Notes: generated by a model not told the origin, from the letters alone. Counted from the first letter of the stretch, positions 21,488 to 33,585 are shown. The stretch is 64,000 bases of DNA from Gigaspora rosea (GCA_003550325.1 QKWP01000214.1:333979-397978); one strand, 5' to 3'. Program-made: numbers and translations.

Positions 21488-22490
21488 CTATTCAAGTGTT
21501 TCCTCCATTTCACTTCCTAAATTTTGCTGCCTAATTATTCCTATATCAATATCTTCTATCACCACGTCTTCTGCAATATGTTCTTTCTCTTTTGATATTG
21601 GCGCTTCTGGACGTACCATTTCTTCTAACATATCTGCTGGTATCAGACACACACGCTTCTCTTCTTTTACTACTGGCCTTGGTAAGCATGATAAAATCCT
21701 AGACTTCATTAACCATTTCGCACTCTCAGAACTTCTACTTTCTTCTTGCCTTTCCAAATACTGAAAACTTTTATCAGGACTTTTTCAAAGAGAGTTTGTG
21801 TCTTCCACTATTCTTCAATTTTCTGTTAAGACCTTACACTTCCTTTTTTCTATGATTCTTTTTACTACCGGCTCGTTCTCCTTTCCTCTTAGCAAGACCC
21901 ACTCCTTCTTTTTGTTATCACGTGACACTTCTTTTTTAGACATTCTTAACGTGTACATACTGTTTGCATCTCCTATCCATTCCTCTTTAACCATTCTTCT
22001 ACCTTTGTTTTGCAAGAGTTTACTTTCAACTACTGTAAACCATTTGGGCCTTTTTCCTCTTCGGACTCTATCTCTTGCCAACATAATTTGTTGCTATGTT
22101 AACATGTTTTTATCACTCTGGTCTAGCAACTGCTCTACAAAGGATATACCTGTATCCTGTAGTCCACTTATCAAATTCCTACTTCCCTTTTCTTCCTGGA
22201 GCAAATTTCTGATCGGATATTTTCTCTATATATACACTACCAATTTTCATCAAAACCAAAACTGATTTTTAACTCTCTCACTTTGACCAACACTCGGCAT
22301 GCTAGATTGCCTTTCCATAACTGTTGAAGTTCCTTGTCTTTCTCACTCTTCCACTCCATATCTACTAACCTCGCATTAAGCAACCCTTGTTTTATTTTAA
22401 TATGTGCTAGCTTTAACACTATTCCATCATTGTTCAGCTGATTTTGCAATGCCGTGATCTGCTTAATACACAACTCCTGCTCCAACAATT
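21488..22490 (-). pseudogene. LINE ORF2 linker between RT and RNase H
   Basis: Three consecutive frames (22237-22488, 21815-22084, 21488-21757) rich in Lys, Glu and Arg join RT to RNase H with frameshifts. They contain no motif I recognise. The last one is acidic near its end (DVVIEDIDIG). The overlapping plus-strand frames here are shadows. Confidence 0.55.
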
Positions 22491-22678
22491 TACATCACAT
22501 CATTCCTCTGTGGAAAATAATATAATTTCCAGCTGTTCTCGCCATTCCTATTTTGTTTTTGACTAATTGAAGGTATGGTTGCTATATTTTTTGCAGTGCC
22601 GCCTTGCTTAGATTCAATACTTGTAAAATATAACATAATTTTGGTATCAAATATATATTATTCACATAAATCAGTTGA

Positions 22679-24127
22679 CTAATTGTCATTTTCTTCCATC
22701 TTAAATAAGGCGTTTTGTCTTATTATCTCCTTCGCTTTATTTTTAACTAGCGACTCTTTTAGTCTTCCATTTAACCAAATTCCTAACATTCTAACAACTG
22801 TATTCTTTTTTGCTGCCTTGATAACTATCCTATTAATTTGAATATCTTCGCTTTCCTCTTTCTTTCTTTTATTCATCACCAAAAGCTTGCATTTGCTCTC
22901 ATTTAGCTGTATGTCATTGATTACAAAAAACTCATTTGCAATTGCTAAAATTGACTCTATTTCTTCTTTACTCTTCCCTAACCACATTGTATTATCGGCA
23001 TACACTATCGCAGCTTGTCTTACTCTTTCTACACACCATGTACCTCTTTTACTATTTACCGGAATTTTAACTTCTGCAATATACCCAAGTCCTTCTTCTT
23101 TTGTACTTTACACAGTAACGGATCATAAAATACTCTCTACATCAATGGAGACAGGACCTCTCCCTGATCTATTCCGTCTTCTGCCACAAAAGGACTTGTT
23201 AAGCCTTCCTTCGTTATCACTCGCATTTGTCATTTATCGAACATACTTAATACAAAGCCAATCGTTTTTCAGGGACCTTTATTCTTCTTAATGCTAATTG
23301 TAGCATTTCCAAGGATACTGAGTCGTATGCTTTCTGCATATCTTGAAATACTATTCACATTTCCTTGTTCTTTTCTTTCGCATCTTCTATCAATGCATTT
23401 ATTATCTGCACCGGCTCTTCCATCGAACATCCCAGAAGTGCAGCAAAATTCTGACCTTTCAAAATATCATTTTCCTTCATAATCTTTGTTAATCTATTCG
23501 TTATCTGAAGGTCTCTAACAAGGCTATTGGTCTTACGTTACTAAGGCTTAATCCCCAGTCTGTATCCTTTGGTATCGCATACAATTGCGCAATTTTCCAT
23601 TTATCTGGTACATCTCCTTTACTCCAACATAAATTTGCAAACCACCTGAAAATTTCTTGTGTCTCTTTACTCCCATTTTTAAGCAAAATATAACTTATGT
23701 TGGACACTCCTAGTGCTATTGCCGTTTTAATTCCTTTAAGCATCTGGTCCTATTTGCTTTTGGTAATTTCTTCTTCGAGTCTGGTGTACCACTCCTCCTT
23801 GACATAATCTTGTGGCTTGTATATGTTTTTCCATTTCCCCTTTAATAATTCCTTATTTACATGCCTTTTCCTAAATTGCTTCTGAAAGTGTTCTTTTGTC
23901 TCCAATAATACTTCATCTACATCACTAACTAGTTTGCATTTTCTATCCTTTTCAATCAACAGCCTGTCGATTTGTACATTTTTAAAAGGTTTTTCTAACA
24001 GACTCACTAACATTTTCCCTTGTTCATTGTCGATCTTTGCACACTGTGCATCTACTGCCTCTTTGATCTTAACCTTTTTTCTTGTTCCTGTTCTTCTATC
24101 CATCTTGCCTTGATTAGCTTCCACCAA
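22679..24127 (-). pseudogene. LINE reverse transcriptase domain
   Basis: Frame 23750-24127 is the basic region in front of RT. Frame 23501-23743 carries the first RT motifs, VPDKWKIAQLYAIPKD and LSNVRPIALLETFRK. Frame 22679-23005 starts at the catalytic box, which reads YADNT instead of YADDT, then motif D/E (LNESKCKLLVMN, VRMLGIWL). The Asp to Asn change is GAT to AAT at about 22993-22991 and should abolish polymerase activity. The section 23010-23500 between these pieces is coding-like but broken by stops. The domain would synthesise cDNA from the LINE RNA at the nicked target. Confidence 0.85.
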
Positions 24128-24312
24128 CCTTTTATATCTTCCACGTGTTCATCCTTAACTGTACTCCCTATGTGTGGAATTTAAGTTTCTAATCTCTTAT
24201 TTATCCCTTGTATTGTCCAATTAATTTTTTCTTGCACATCTTTCTCTAGATATGAATCTCTATATTTCCTCAGTATCCTTACAAGTTTGCTGATTTCTAT
24301 TACCTCTTGGTG

Positions 24313-25330
24313 CTACTGTGATCGTACCTTCTTAGCACTTTTGCTTGCTACAGTATTGGATATCTTTTTATACAGAATGTTTTTATTTGCAGCATATATT
24401 ATACTATCTGAAATTGCATCCCACACTTTATTTATTAGCTGTTTACTATCATGGTATGCTTCCCACTCTTTTAAACATTTTATACTTGGTTTTTTCTCGA
24501 TTGTATATTGCAGGACTGCTCTGAAACTTTCCCAATCTTCTCTTCTTGCTTTCCCATACTCATACACCTTTCTTACGTACTTCTTCTTCCTGTTACGAGC
24601 TGCAGTGTTTACTTTTAAAAACTCACTTAGTTCTATCTCTGCTAATACGAATTCGTGATCACTGCCTGTTATACAATCAGCTTCTTGTATTTCTGCCTTT
24701 TTAAGCCCATTAAACAAATCGCCAGATATCCATATCATATCAATTTTTGATTTACTTTCATTCCTTGACCAAGTATATACTATCTTGTTTGGTTTTAGCT
24801 TCCTAAACGTATCGTAAAAATTTTGATTCTCTAACCATTGGTATAATGGCAGCTGCTTTTTTCTGTCCTTTCTTCCCCTCCAAACCAATCCAATACTTCA
24901 TCTAGTATGTGATTAAAATCCCCTAATATAATAAACTGTGTCACTAGTTTTCTATATATATATCATTTCACTATATATTGCTATATGTTTTTGGTTTGAT
25001 CTTTGTTGTTTGGAGGATATATACAATAATGATCACTATCTCTAATTGCCTAAACAATAGCGATATTTCCATTATGTACTTTGTAATTGCTCGGAGCTTT
25101 GCAACATGTATACACCAATCTTTCCTTATTAATACTCCAATATCTGATCCCTTCTTTTTCTTAACATCTGCATCTGCCCAAAAATTCAGATACTGTCTAT
25201 CTTTTCTAACCAGCCACTTTGCCTTCTTATTTGAAACATTTGTCTCTACAATCCCGACTACACTAATTTTCTCTTCTTCTGCCCAATCCAATAATGCTTC
25301 CATCCTATAACCATTCTGATTTTTTAGCCA
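24313..25330 (-). pseudogene. LINE AP-endonuclease domain, start of ORF2
   Basis: Frame 24971-25303 begins MEALLDWAEEEKISVVGIVETN, the endonuclease strand with its catalytic Glu. It continues with DVKKKKGSDIGVLIRKDW. Frame 24313-24888 carries YTWSRNESKSKIDMIWIS (the TW...KIDxIW block) and TGSDHEFVLAEI (the SDH block at the active site). The Glu, Asp and Asp-His motifs are therefore present. Sequence between 24888 and 24971 is shifted in frame. Just upstream of the first Met, minus-strand sequence (about 25330-25355) already reads as ORF2, so the true start is probably a little earlier. The domain nicks target DNA. Confidence 0.8.
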
Positions 25331-25864
25331 TTAATATTATATCATGCTATTCTAAATTCCATTTTACGTTTATCTTTAACCATATTAATAATTTTCTTCT
25401 CATATTGTTTTTTACATCTCCTCTTTTCTTTACTTCTACCACCTTCCTCCTCCTCAGTCCTTAATTTAGACAGCTCCACCAGCCTGTCTTCATCTATTGG
25501 GATGCCCACAGCAACAATCTTAGGAGTAACATGGAGTTACCCTTTACTATCCCTTTTCTCGAGTCTTACTAATCTTTTAAGTATTTCTTCTAATAACTTT
25601 TGACTTGATAATACTGTGCTCTTCTCTTCTGTTTTTTCTCTTATCCTTTCTTTCAATTTTTCTATTGGTCTTCTTTGTAATATGTTTATTCTTTCACTCT
25701 CTATTATCATTTTTCTCCCCTGTTCTTCCTATCTTTTCTTATCTTGTTTTCCAAGTTTCTCACTGTTCTTGATTTCTTTATGTTACCTTCTTGTTTTTTG
25801 GTCTGCTTCTGCTAGTACCTTTCCTTTTCTGTCTCTCGTGTCTTCACTTCTTTGACCAGTAAGG

Positions 25865-26114
25865 CAGTGTTGCCACTTGGACGGTCCATACTATGTTTTT
25901 TGTCCAATGTCCAAGATTGTCCAAAATCGTCCAAGCCTATGTCCCATGTTTAACTAATCAATAAAGTAATTTAAAAAAATATATAATTATATATTTTTTT
26001 AGGTGCTGGACTCATTGGTGAAAAAATTAAAATAGATTATCTTAATAAAATTTTAAGTAATTTTAATTTGAAAAAATGTTCAAAATGTCCAAAAACGTCC
26101 AAGTGACATCACTG
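25865..26114. mobile_element. hAT-like MITE, 250 bp, copy in the LINE
   Basis: Ends CAGTGTTGCCACTTGGACG and, in reverse complement, CAGTGATGTCACTTGGACG. The flanking CAGTAAGG (25857-25864) and CGGTAGGG (26115-26122) are an 8-bp TSD with two mismatches, as expected for hAT. A nearly identical 251-bp copy in the same orientation sits at 35269-35519 in the Gypsy element. Internal subterminal motifs TGTCCAA/TTGGACA recur several times. No ORF. Confidence 0.9.
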
Positions 26115-27120
26115 CGGTAGGGTACTTCTTCTCTTGCTTCCAATATAAATGCATATTGAAGTACAATGCTCTACTCTCTATTGCTTTTTCCTTATCATCC
26201 CCATTTTCAAAATATATAGTAGCCGACGTCTTTGGATTCCCATTACTATTAACAGGAATGAATACCGTCTTTGCATTAAATTTCCTGAACTGTCTCAATA
26301 GTAATACTTCTTGTGTATATTGGGGTACGTTTGTTACTACTGCCTTCCACTGTGTTCTTTTTTTAACTGTTAGAAAACCATCTTCTTCCTTCGAGATTCT
26401 TGTTAGTTTTCCTGCTACGATTGGAATTGACCAACTTGATTCTAATATTTTTTTCTCCTCTGACCCGTAGAATTGTATCTTGACAAAAGCTGACTTCACT
26501 TTTGCTCTTTTAACTCATCTTTTAATTTCAACTTTCCCAAATCTTTTAACTGCCAAAATTATATCTTTAGCTGTACAGTATTGTAGGATATCCCATAATA
26601 CATAATCTCTGTAAAACTCTCTGCTTGGTAATTCTATTATTGGTCTTCTCTCCTCTTCTTTTTTATTTACATCTATGGTTTCAGCTATCACTTCTTGTAT
26701 TGGTTCCGTTACAGTATTTTTCCTTTCTGACAATTTTTTTTCTCTGCTAAATGTTCATTATTTATCGAGCACTCCAATATTCCTGTAACTCATTCTTCAA
26801 TTTCTCTAATACTATAATCTGATGTTCCTTCCTCTTGGATTCCTATTGCAATTTTCTTACTCAACATAGCTAACATCTCTTTTCTCCGCTTTTCTTCTTC
26901 TCTGGACTATTTCTATTTTCTCTTTCCTCCTCCATCTTCTTTCCTAGCGCCTTCCATTCTGCTATTTCTGTTATTCTTCTAACTATCAGAACCACTTCTG
27001 GGTATTCTATTCCCAAAAATTCTGCTACAAATTTATCTTTCTCCAATAAGATATTTCTTTGTTCTGTTAAAGCCTTAACAATTTCGCTTTCTTCTTTTTT
27101 AAAGATATATTTATACTATT
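26115..27120 (-). pseudogene. LINE ORF1 (RNA-binding, RRM-like)
   Basis: Upstream coding-like sequence from about 27115 is Lys/Glu-rich with coiled-coil character (EKDKFVAEFLGIEYPEVV). Frame 26515-26733 carries PSREFYRDYVLWDILQYCTA and AVKRFGKVEIKR, and frame 26115-26499 continues KSAFVKIQFYG, an arrangement like the beta-alpha-beta of an RRM. QWKAVVTNVPQYTQEVLLLR follows like a second such fold. Frameshifts and several stops break it, and the MITE at 25865-26114 cuts its 3' part; sequence beyond the MITE (25863 to about 25720) is basic and may be the ORF1 C-terminus. LINE ORF1 proteins bind the element RNA. Confidence 0.65.
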
Positions 27121-27850
27121 CGAACTGATCAATGATGATATATACTTGCTTTAAAACTTCTTATTTTGGTATATTGGCTTTTCCTTAATCTTGTTTATTG
27201 ATTATCTAGTTTTTGTTAGATTTACTTCTATTATATCTTGTTTCACTTATCATATTTTTATTTTCCACGTGTTTGTTGTGTTTATAACCTGTTTTGTATG
27301 TGTTCTTCCAAATTTGTTTGTTTACTTGGTACTTACTATTGTATTATTAATTGATTGTTTATTTGTTTATGTGTTCACAAAGATCTACAGTTCCTGATTC
27401 CCCAATTAATGCAATGGAAAACAAAAATTTTATTTTCTGTTACAAAAAAATTTGAAAAGACTCCTTTTTGTGACTTCTAGTTAGTCAGATAAATAAATGC
27501 TTCTAATAAACCCTATCTATCTTTTTGTTCTCCACAAATAATCTTTTACACCAAATAACTGTTTTCTATTGTCGTTATTGCTCTAGTTTGGATTTTTGTT
27601 TCTACTCGGAATTGGTTGTGAGGATCAGTGTAGAGAGTTCGATCAGTATTTATTTTTTGTACATTATATTTTATATTTATTAAATATACATTTTTAATTA
27701 ATATTATATACTTTATTATATATTATGTATTATTTTTACATTATTACAAATATTTTAACCTATTTTTGCACTTCGTCGTATTTAATTCTATTACTATATA
27801 CAAAAAACTAGCCCTAAACACTTATTTACGCTCACCCCACTGTTAGCTAT
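27121..27850. other. Region upstream of the LINE, nothing identified
   Basis: AT-rich. It may hold the LINE 5' UTR, but no ribozyme, promoter or TSD could be recognised. The small frame 27191-27397 is low-complexity and not a gene. Confidence 0.35.
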
Positions 27851-28640
27851 AAAAAAATAAACTATTATATTTCTTATATTCGTTTATTCACTTATATTTT
27901 CTTATATTTGCTCATATTTGCTACTTCTTGCAAAGTGCCAGAAAAGTTAGAATTAGTGTTCTTGTAAAGTGCTAGAAAAGTCAGATCGTTTTCTTGTAAA
28001 GTTCTAAAAGAAGTAAGGAATAAATAAAATAAAATAAAAAAATAAGTAAAAAAAAAACAAACAAAAAACAAAAAACAAACCTGAAAAAATAACAAAAAAA
28101 AAACAAAAACGAAAAAAATAAACTATTATATTTGCCTATATTCGCTTATATTCAAATATATTCGTTCATATTCATGACTTCTTGCAAAGTGCCAGAGACG
28201 TTAGAATTAGTGTTCTTGTAAAGTGCTGGAAAAGTCAAGTCATTTTTTTGTATAGTTCCAAAAGGGATAAATAAAATAAAATAAAATTAAAAAAATAAGT
28301 AAAAAAAAAAGAAAACACAAAAAACAAAAATATAAACAAACTAAGTAAAAAAATAAATGAAGCTAAAATCTTCATTTTTTTGAAGTAAGAGTTCGTGATC
28401 TTGCAATTTAGAAATTGTCGAAAGTTTTTACAAAGTACCAAAATAAAATCAATTAATAAAAATAAAACAAAAAAACAAAAACAAAAAAAAACATGAAATG
28501 AAAAAATAAATTAAACGAAACCTTGCAAAAACTTGCGTTCTTGAAATTTAGAAATTGCTGAAGTGTGTTCTTGCAAAGTGTTGAAAGGCTGAGTTGGCTT
28601 GCACAAAGTGCTAAAAAGTCATTGGATTTCTTGCAAAGTG
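27851..28640. repeat. 262-bp tandem duplication plus CTTGCAAAGTGCCAG minisatellite
   Basis: The block starting AAACTATTATATTT at 27858 recurs at 28120, a 262-bp offset; both copies include CTTGCAAAGTGCCAGA, GTTAGAATTAGTGTTCTTGT, TAAAGTGCTxGAAAAGTC and an A-rich end. Further diverged CTTGCAAAGTG units follow at about 28430, 28565, 28600 and 28640. Long A-rich runs (28020-28110, 28260-28345, 28440-28520, 28650-28800) separate them. Minus-strand frames here are Phe-rich shadows. Confidence 0.75.
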
Positions 28641-28968
28641 CCAGTGGTAAAGTATAAAAATAAAATAAAAAAAATTTAAAAATTAAAAAATAAAAAAAAT
28701 TAAAAAATAAAAAAAAAACAAAATGAAACTAAAAAAATGAAATGAAACAAAAAAACAAAAGGAAAACGAAGAAACAATGTAAAATTGATAGAAAATCTAA
28801 ATTATAAACAAAAAAAATAAACAAAGATCTAATCGGATCTTGTAATACAATCATTGAAAATCATCAAAACATTTTGAAAATATTAGTCGAAAATATTAGT
28901 CAAATGTGTCCTTGATATGATCCAGGTTACAGATTGTCCTAAAATATTTCAAAAGTATTCGAAATATT

Positions 28969-29006
<38 letters not shown>

Positions 29007-29242
29007 GAGGAGGTAAAAGGAAGAGAGTGTAAAAATAGGTCAAAACAGCCTTTTTTTTTTAAGTTTTTTTTTTATTTTGTAGTATATATATTTATGATCT
29101 AGAATACATTATGGATTAGATAGGCATAGAAAATTTTTTAAAAATTTTTTTTCAGTTTTTTTTTTTACCTGGTAATCCAGGTTGAAATTTTCGTGACAGT
29201 TCAAAACACTATATAATTGTTAAAGATCTGTTAATCATTATA

Positions 29243-29617
29243 TGGGCCAGCATCAACTAAAACAAGGCTTATGGCATTTTTTGCAAAACTGAGTTAACTA
29301 TACCATCATATAAAGCAGAAATTTTTCTATATAATTTGACATTTAAAGCATTAATTTACATAGTAAAATTTTTACCAATGCTTACTTTTTGAAATGCTGT
29401 ATACGATTAAACGTGATCTAAAATTAGAATTTGGATATCCGGTTGTCGATCCTTGCTGCAGAGTCATAGAAATGGATTCGTGGGATTGGCTAGCAAATAT
29501 CGATCCAACAGGTTATACTAATAATAGATCATCATTGTTATTGTTACACAAAATTTTAAATGTGATTTCTCAAAATAGAAAAAAGCCATAAGCCTTGTTT
29601 TAGTTGACGCTGCCCCA
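29243..29617. mobile_element. 375-bp TIR element with an internal reading frame
   Basis: The ends TGGGCCAGCATCAACTAAAA and, in reverse complement, TGGGGCAGCGTCAACTAAAA are inverted repeats of about 34 bp that continue through CAAGGCTTATGGC. TA (29241-29242 and 29618-29619), or TATA, flanks both sides. A 65-codon frame fills the right half. Confidence 0.75.
29394..29591 (+). CDS. 65-aa hypothetical frame inside a TIR element
   Basis: The frame runs from ATG 29394 to a stop inside the right inverted repeat. Composition is balanced and protein-like (LEFGYPVVDPCCRVIEMDSW, then WLANIDPTGYTNNRSS), unlike the low-complexity frames around it. It could be the remnant of a transposase or a captured host exon. 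I do not recognise a domain. The C-terminal residues (KKP) come from the repeat itself. Confidence 0.3.
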   Translation: MLYTIKRDLKLEFGYPVVDPCCRVIEMDSWDWLANIDPTGYTNNRSSLLLLHKILNVISQNRKKP

Positions 29618-29839
29618 TATATCCTTACAATTAAAAAGTGAAAAAAAAAACAAATAGAAGATCTAATTATAAACAAACGATCTAATCTGATCTTGTAGTA
29701 CAGAATTTGAACATAGTTGAACTATTTTGAACTATTTCGAAAAATCAGTCTAATGTGCGATCCAGGTTACAGATCTACTGATCCAGCTTGGTTTTCTAGT
29801 CCTAAAATATTTTGAAAGGGTTCAAAATATTCCATAATA

Positions 29840-30153
29840 CCATATATGTCCGAAAATAAGCTACTACCTAAAATAAGCTACCCCCCTAATTTTTTTTAAA
29901 AATCTTAAAAAATTCGTTAGCAGTTGCTACATATAAAACTTTTTTTCTACTAAGTAAACTTCAAAAAGTTGATTAAGTAAAGTTGTTTAGCGCATCAAAA
30001 TACACCTACAGTAAAAATTTGGTGTCATTTGGATAATTTTTATTAGTATGTTTTTTAATTTTTTCAAAAAATGCTATATCTCGAAAATAACTACTTTACA
30101 ATTTTTCGTGTAATTTTTGGCCAAAAAGGTAGCTTAATTTCGGACACATATGG
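29840..30153. mobile_element. 314-bp TA-flanked MITE (AAAATAAGC family)
   Basis: Ends CCATATATGTCCGAAAATAA and, in reverse complement, CCATATGTGTCCGAAATTAA, each flanked by TA (29838-29839, 30154-30155). A second internal AAAATAAGCTACC follows the left end. The ends match the general form of the larger elements 3514-7206 and 58923-59561. Confidence 0.8.
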
Positions 30154-30290
30154 TATATTTCGAAATATTTGAAATTACTTTCGTAATATTTCGAAAATTT
30201 GATATTTCGAAATATTTCGAAATATATTACGTAATATTTTGCTTATACAGTATTACAGTTTGTAAGATCTTACATAAAATTATGCTATTA

Positions 30291-30441
30291 GGGCAGTGTC
30301 ATTAATCACCTGATTATTTTTTATCAGAGGCCTACCCCCCTCCCTCTTCCTCAATATATAAATAGTCAGGTTCTTATATATAATTTCAACTTTTTTTACC
30401 CCCCTCCCCCCTAAAAAATCACCTGATTTTTGTTACTCCCC
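30291..30441. mobile_element. 151-bp Harbinger-like MITE, copy 2
   Basis: Flanked by TTA at 30288-30290 and 30442-30444. Very similar to 6534-6678 along its length. The ends GGGCAGTGTCATTAATCACC and GGGGAGTAACAAAAATCAGG (reverse complement) are imperfect inverted repeats. Confidence 0.8.
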
Positions 30442-30643
30442 TTATAAATTTGCTGATGTATTAGTTTAGAAGTTTGAAAATGATTCTGTAAATGATCAGA
30501 TTTGTAAGCTTTCCTCAAGACCATTATAACTAGTATTGTATGTTTCTAACACTTTTCTAACTAGCTATTGGTATGTTATTTAAAAGTGCTTCTTGTATAT
30601 TTGCGTTTATATTTATGAGTTTGAAGAAAAGTTTTGCTAAATA

Positions 30644-31445
30644 TAGACCGGTGCAAAAAGATTGATACCTCAATTAAAAATTAATAGTAATTTTTTTTAG
30701 TAATAAAATGTAATTTTTTTTAATTTAAAAAATTATTTTGGTAGATAGAAAAGGGTTTAATATAATTTATTTAATTATTTTATATAAAAAATCAAGAAAT
30801 TTTTAGCATTAACTTTTTAAGTAAAATTTACTATATTTAGAAATGATAAATTTGATCGTGATATAGTAATAAAAATTTTTTTATATATAAAATTTAAGTT
30901 TTTTAATTTAACTTAATTTTATTAGATAATAAAAAAGATTATTTTAAAATTTAAATATTTGTTTATATAAAATATAAAAAAATTTACTAATAGTTAGTTT
31001 TAAGCTTAGTTTTACTATTAAATATATATAGTACATATAGTAAATTAATGATTTTTAATACAAATACATCAACTTTAATATTTAATAACTTTTTATCTAG
31101 TGATTATTTTTTTATAAAATTTTAAATATAGTTTTATTGAATTTATAGCTAGTTACTTGCATAGTAGCAAGCTTTAAACTTTCAAATTCATTAAGATATT
31201 AATTAAAATCTATTTTTTTTAAGAAAAAATTTTTTTGTAATTTTTTTTTTATCTAAAAAGTTAGCTTTTATCCGTTTTTATATAAAGGTAATATAAAATA
31301 ATATAATTAATAAAAAAATGATAGTTTATACCATAGTTATTCAATTGTAAAAAATATTTAATTATATTATTAATAATTTAAAAACTTTTATTAGCAGTAC
31401 TTTTTAATTAAAATATTGAGGTATCAATCTTTTCGCACTGGTCCA
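30644..31445. mobile_element. 802-bp Tc1/mariner-like non-autonomous element
   Basis: Ends TAGACCGGTGCAAAAAGATT and TGGACCAGTGCGAAAAGATT (reverse complement), each followed by GATACCTCAAT and flanked by TA (30642-30643, 31446-31447). The interior is nearly pure AT without an ORF. Confidence 0.75.
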
Positions 31446-31447
31446 TA

Positions 31448-32480
31448 GCTTCGAGTACACTATGTTTATATTTTTTTATATCTTTAAACTTTGTTTTGCA
31501 TTTCTGTTTTGCAAAATTGATTCAGTAAAATATATATTTTGTATAGTTATGGAGTTTAAGTAAAAAAAAATTTAAGTTTGTTATAATGTCTAATATTAAC
31601 TTGCTTCTTGGCTTTGCATTTATTTGATCTTTTTTAAATCTATTAATATTAAATATTGTAGAGTTTTTTATACTTTTTTATTAGCATTTCTAGTAATAAG
31701 TTATATTTTTTCTGGTATTGTAGTACTGTATTTTTGCTTCTTGAGAAGGAGCAAAAAAATATAGTATTTATATATTTGAACTTGAGGTAAATTGATAGTA
31801 GTATGTTGATATGTTGAAATCTATAAATTTAGTTTGCAGTTTATGTCAAATAAATTCATAGCTGCTAATTAAAAATATTAAAAATATTCTAGTTATAAAA
31901 TTTTAAATATTACTAAATATAGTTTTCATAGCTATAAAGTTTTAAAAATTATCTAACTGAATATAGTCTTTGCTCAGTTATAAAATTGTTCAACCAATAT
32001 AGTCTTTTCCTAACTAAAATAATTTTAAAATAACTTAAATAAATAAAGTTTTTTACTAGCTATAAGAATTTAAAAATATTTGACTAAAATATTGTATAAG
32101 AATTTTAAAACTAATCTAATATAGTCTTCACTCTACTATAATAATTTTAAAAACAACAAACATAACAAACAGAGCCTTTATCTACTGAAAAATTTAAACC
32201 CTACTATAGAAAAAAATAAATAAAATATATAACATGCTTTCAAAAAAGAGATTATGCAAACCCTAAACTATTTAGTATAATTTTTTGTATTATATTATAT
32301 TTATATAAAAATTTCTAAGTAGATATTGATATATTCAAGATTATTTTTTATTTTGTAGCTTAGTAGACTAAACTGCAAGAAGCTTATTAGGTCTTTTTCT
32401 TCTCATTATGAAAACAATAATAATTGCATCTTCTATAATAATAGTTTTATATACAAATAAATAAAATATACTGTATAACA
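31448..32480. other. AT-rich intergenic DNA, nothing identified
   Basis: Between about 31870 and 32160 the phrase ATAAxATTTTAAAAAT...CTAACTxxATATAGTCTT recurs several times at 50-70-bp spacing, a decayed tandem repeat. No gene. Confidence 0.4.
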
Positions 32481-32482
32481 TA

Positions 32483-33219
32483 TAGTCTGACCTTTCTATA
32501 ATCACCAAGACCATCGTGCCCTATTTTGATGATTGTATAGAGGTGTGACTATAAATAAAATACTTGTTATAGTTACGTGACCAAAGGCCAATAATATATT
32601 TAAAATTATTAAAAAATTTAAAATTTTTGATAGTTAATAACTATTGAGCCAGAGACCCAATTTGGATAAACAACTACAAGAGTGTTAGACTCAATAAGAT
32701 GATTCTAAAGAGTCCAAAACAACCAAATCTAATTACAAAATACTAGATCTTTAAGGATTGTTCACTTATATGTTTAAATTTAATCAATTCTTAAACATGC
32801 AAAGTGAACAAATCCTTAACGATTTCCAGAGCATGTGATTCGATTTTAACGATCTTGGGCTCATTAGAATTGTCACATTGAAATAAACATTTTGGTAGTT
32901 GATTTACCCAAATGGGCCACTGGATCAAAAGTTATTTACTGTCAAGCTTTTAAGAATTTTTAATAGAATATTTTAAATAAATATAATATAAATATTGGCC
33001 AATTAGATTTTATAATCCATATTTCACCAAAATTGGTGACTATAACGAGGTTTATTATTAATAAAATAGATAAAAAATCAAAATTTTTTGGTGATAGTAA
33101 TTATAAGTGATATGTAACTATAATGAGGTTTTTTTACTATATTTTAAGTCTGTTGCACAATATTGGGTGCTTATATAGAGGTGTGACTATATGGGTGTGA
33201 CTATAGAGAGGTCAAACTG
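32483..33219. mobile_element. Pogo-like TIR element with nested foldback
   Basis: Ends TAGTCTGACCTTTCTATAAT and CAGTTTGACCTCTCTATAGT (reverse complement). The right end has a tandem second copy of the GTGTGACTATA motif. TA precedes the left end, but the right flank has no TA, so the TSD is not proven. Inside, about 32588-33003 is a foldback with GGCCAATAATAT / ATATTGGCC ends, whose modules (GAGTCCAAAACAACCAAATC; GATCTTGGGCTCATTAGAAT) match those in the element 5277-6834. Confidence 0.55.
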
Positions 33220-33585
33220 TTCTTGTAAAAAAGGGATTATATAAACTCTAAACTATTTATTGCAATTCTTTGTGTTATATTATTTTTTAGAATATAATTT
33301 GTAAAACATATATGTGCAAATTTATTATAGAAAAAGACAGAAAAATATTTTTAATTAAATTTGTAAAAACTTCTCAATTTATATATATTTGAATTTTAAT
33401 ATATAATATATTAACGTGTTATCTAGGGATTCGTATTATTTGGCCATCAAACATTTATAGATATAACACTACACCAACAATCAATTTACCAACAAGCTTT
33501 TTTTACTAACAAATAATTTGCCGATACTTGATTTACCAACAAGTTTGTTTTCACTAACAAGTTGATTTTACTAACACATACTTCA

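Larger units (their letters stand above)
19979..27120 (-). mobile_element. LINE (APE endonuclease, RT, RNase H), decayed
   Basis: A non-LTR retrotransposon on the minus strand, about 7.1 kb. In transcript order: ORF1 (about 27115 to 26080 and on), then ORF2 with an AP-endonuclease (25330-24313), reverse transcriptase (24127-22679), a long linker (22490-21488), RNase H (21460-20895) and a C-terminal Cys/His region (20735-20086), followed by a structured 3' UTR ending in GATA repeats (19980-19994). The domain order with RNase H resembles Tad1/I-type fungal LINEs. Stops and frameshifts break every domain. A hAT-like MITE (25865-26114) interrupts it. The 5' end is uncertain: coding-like sequence begins near 27115 and I could not define the 5' UTR or a TSD. 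Confidence 0.85.
28800..29840 (+). repeat. Diverged direct repeat pair flanking a TIR element
   Basis: About 28815-28980 and 29660-29838 share AGATCTAAT, ATCTTGTA(A/G)TACA, GATCCAGGTTACAGAT and TCCTAAAATATTT in the same order. They lie on either side of the TIR element 29243-29617, separated from it by A- and T-rich runs. Confidence 0.6.

Noticed and set aside
22887-23291. Plus-strand 134-aa frame and similar plus-strand frames across 20500-26500
   Set aside because: They are antisense shadows of the LINE coding strand, which shows RT, endonuclease and RNase H motifs.
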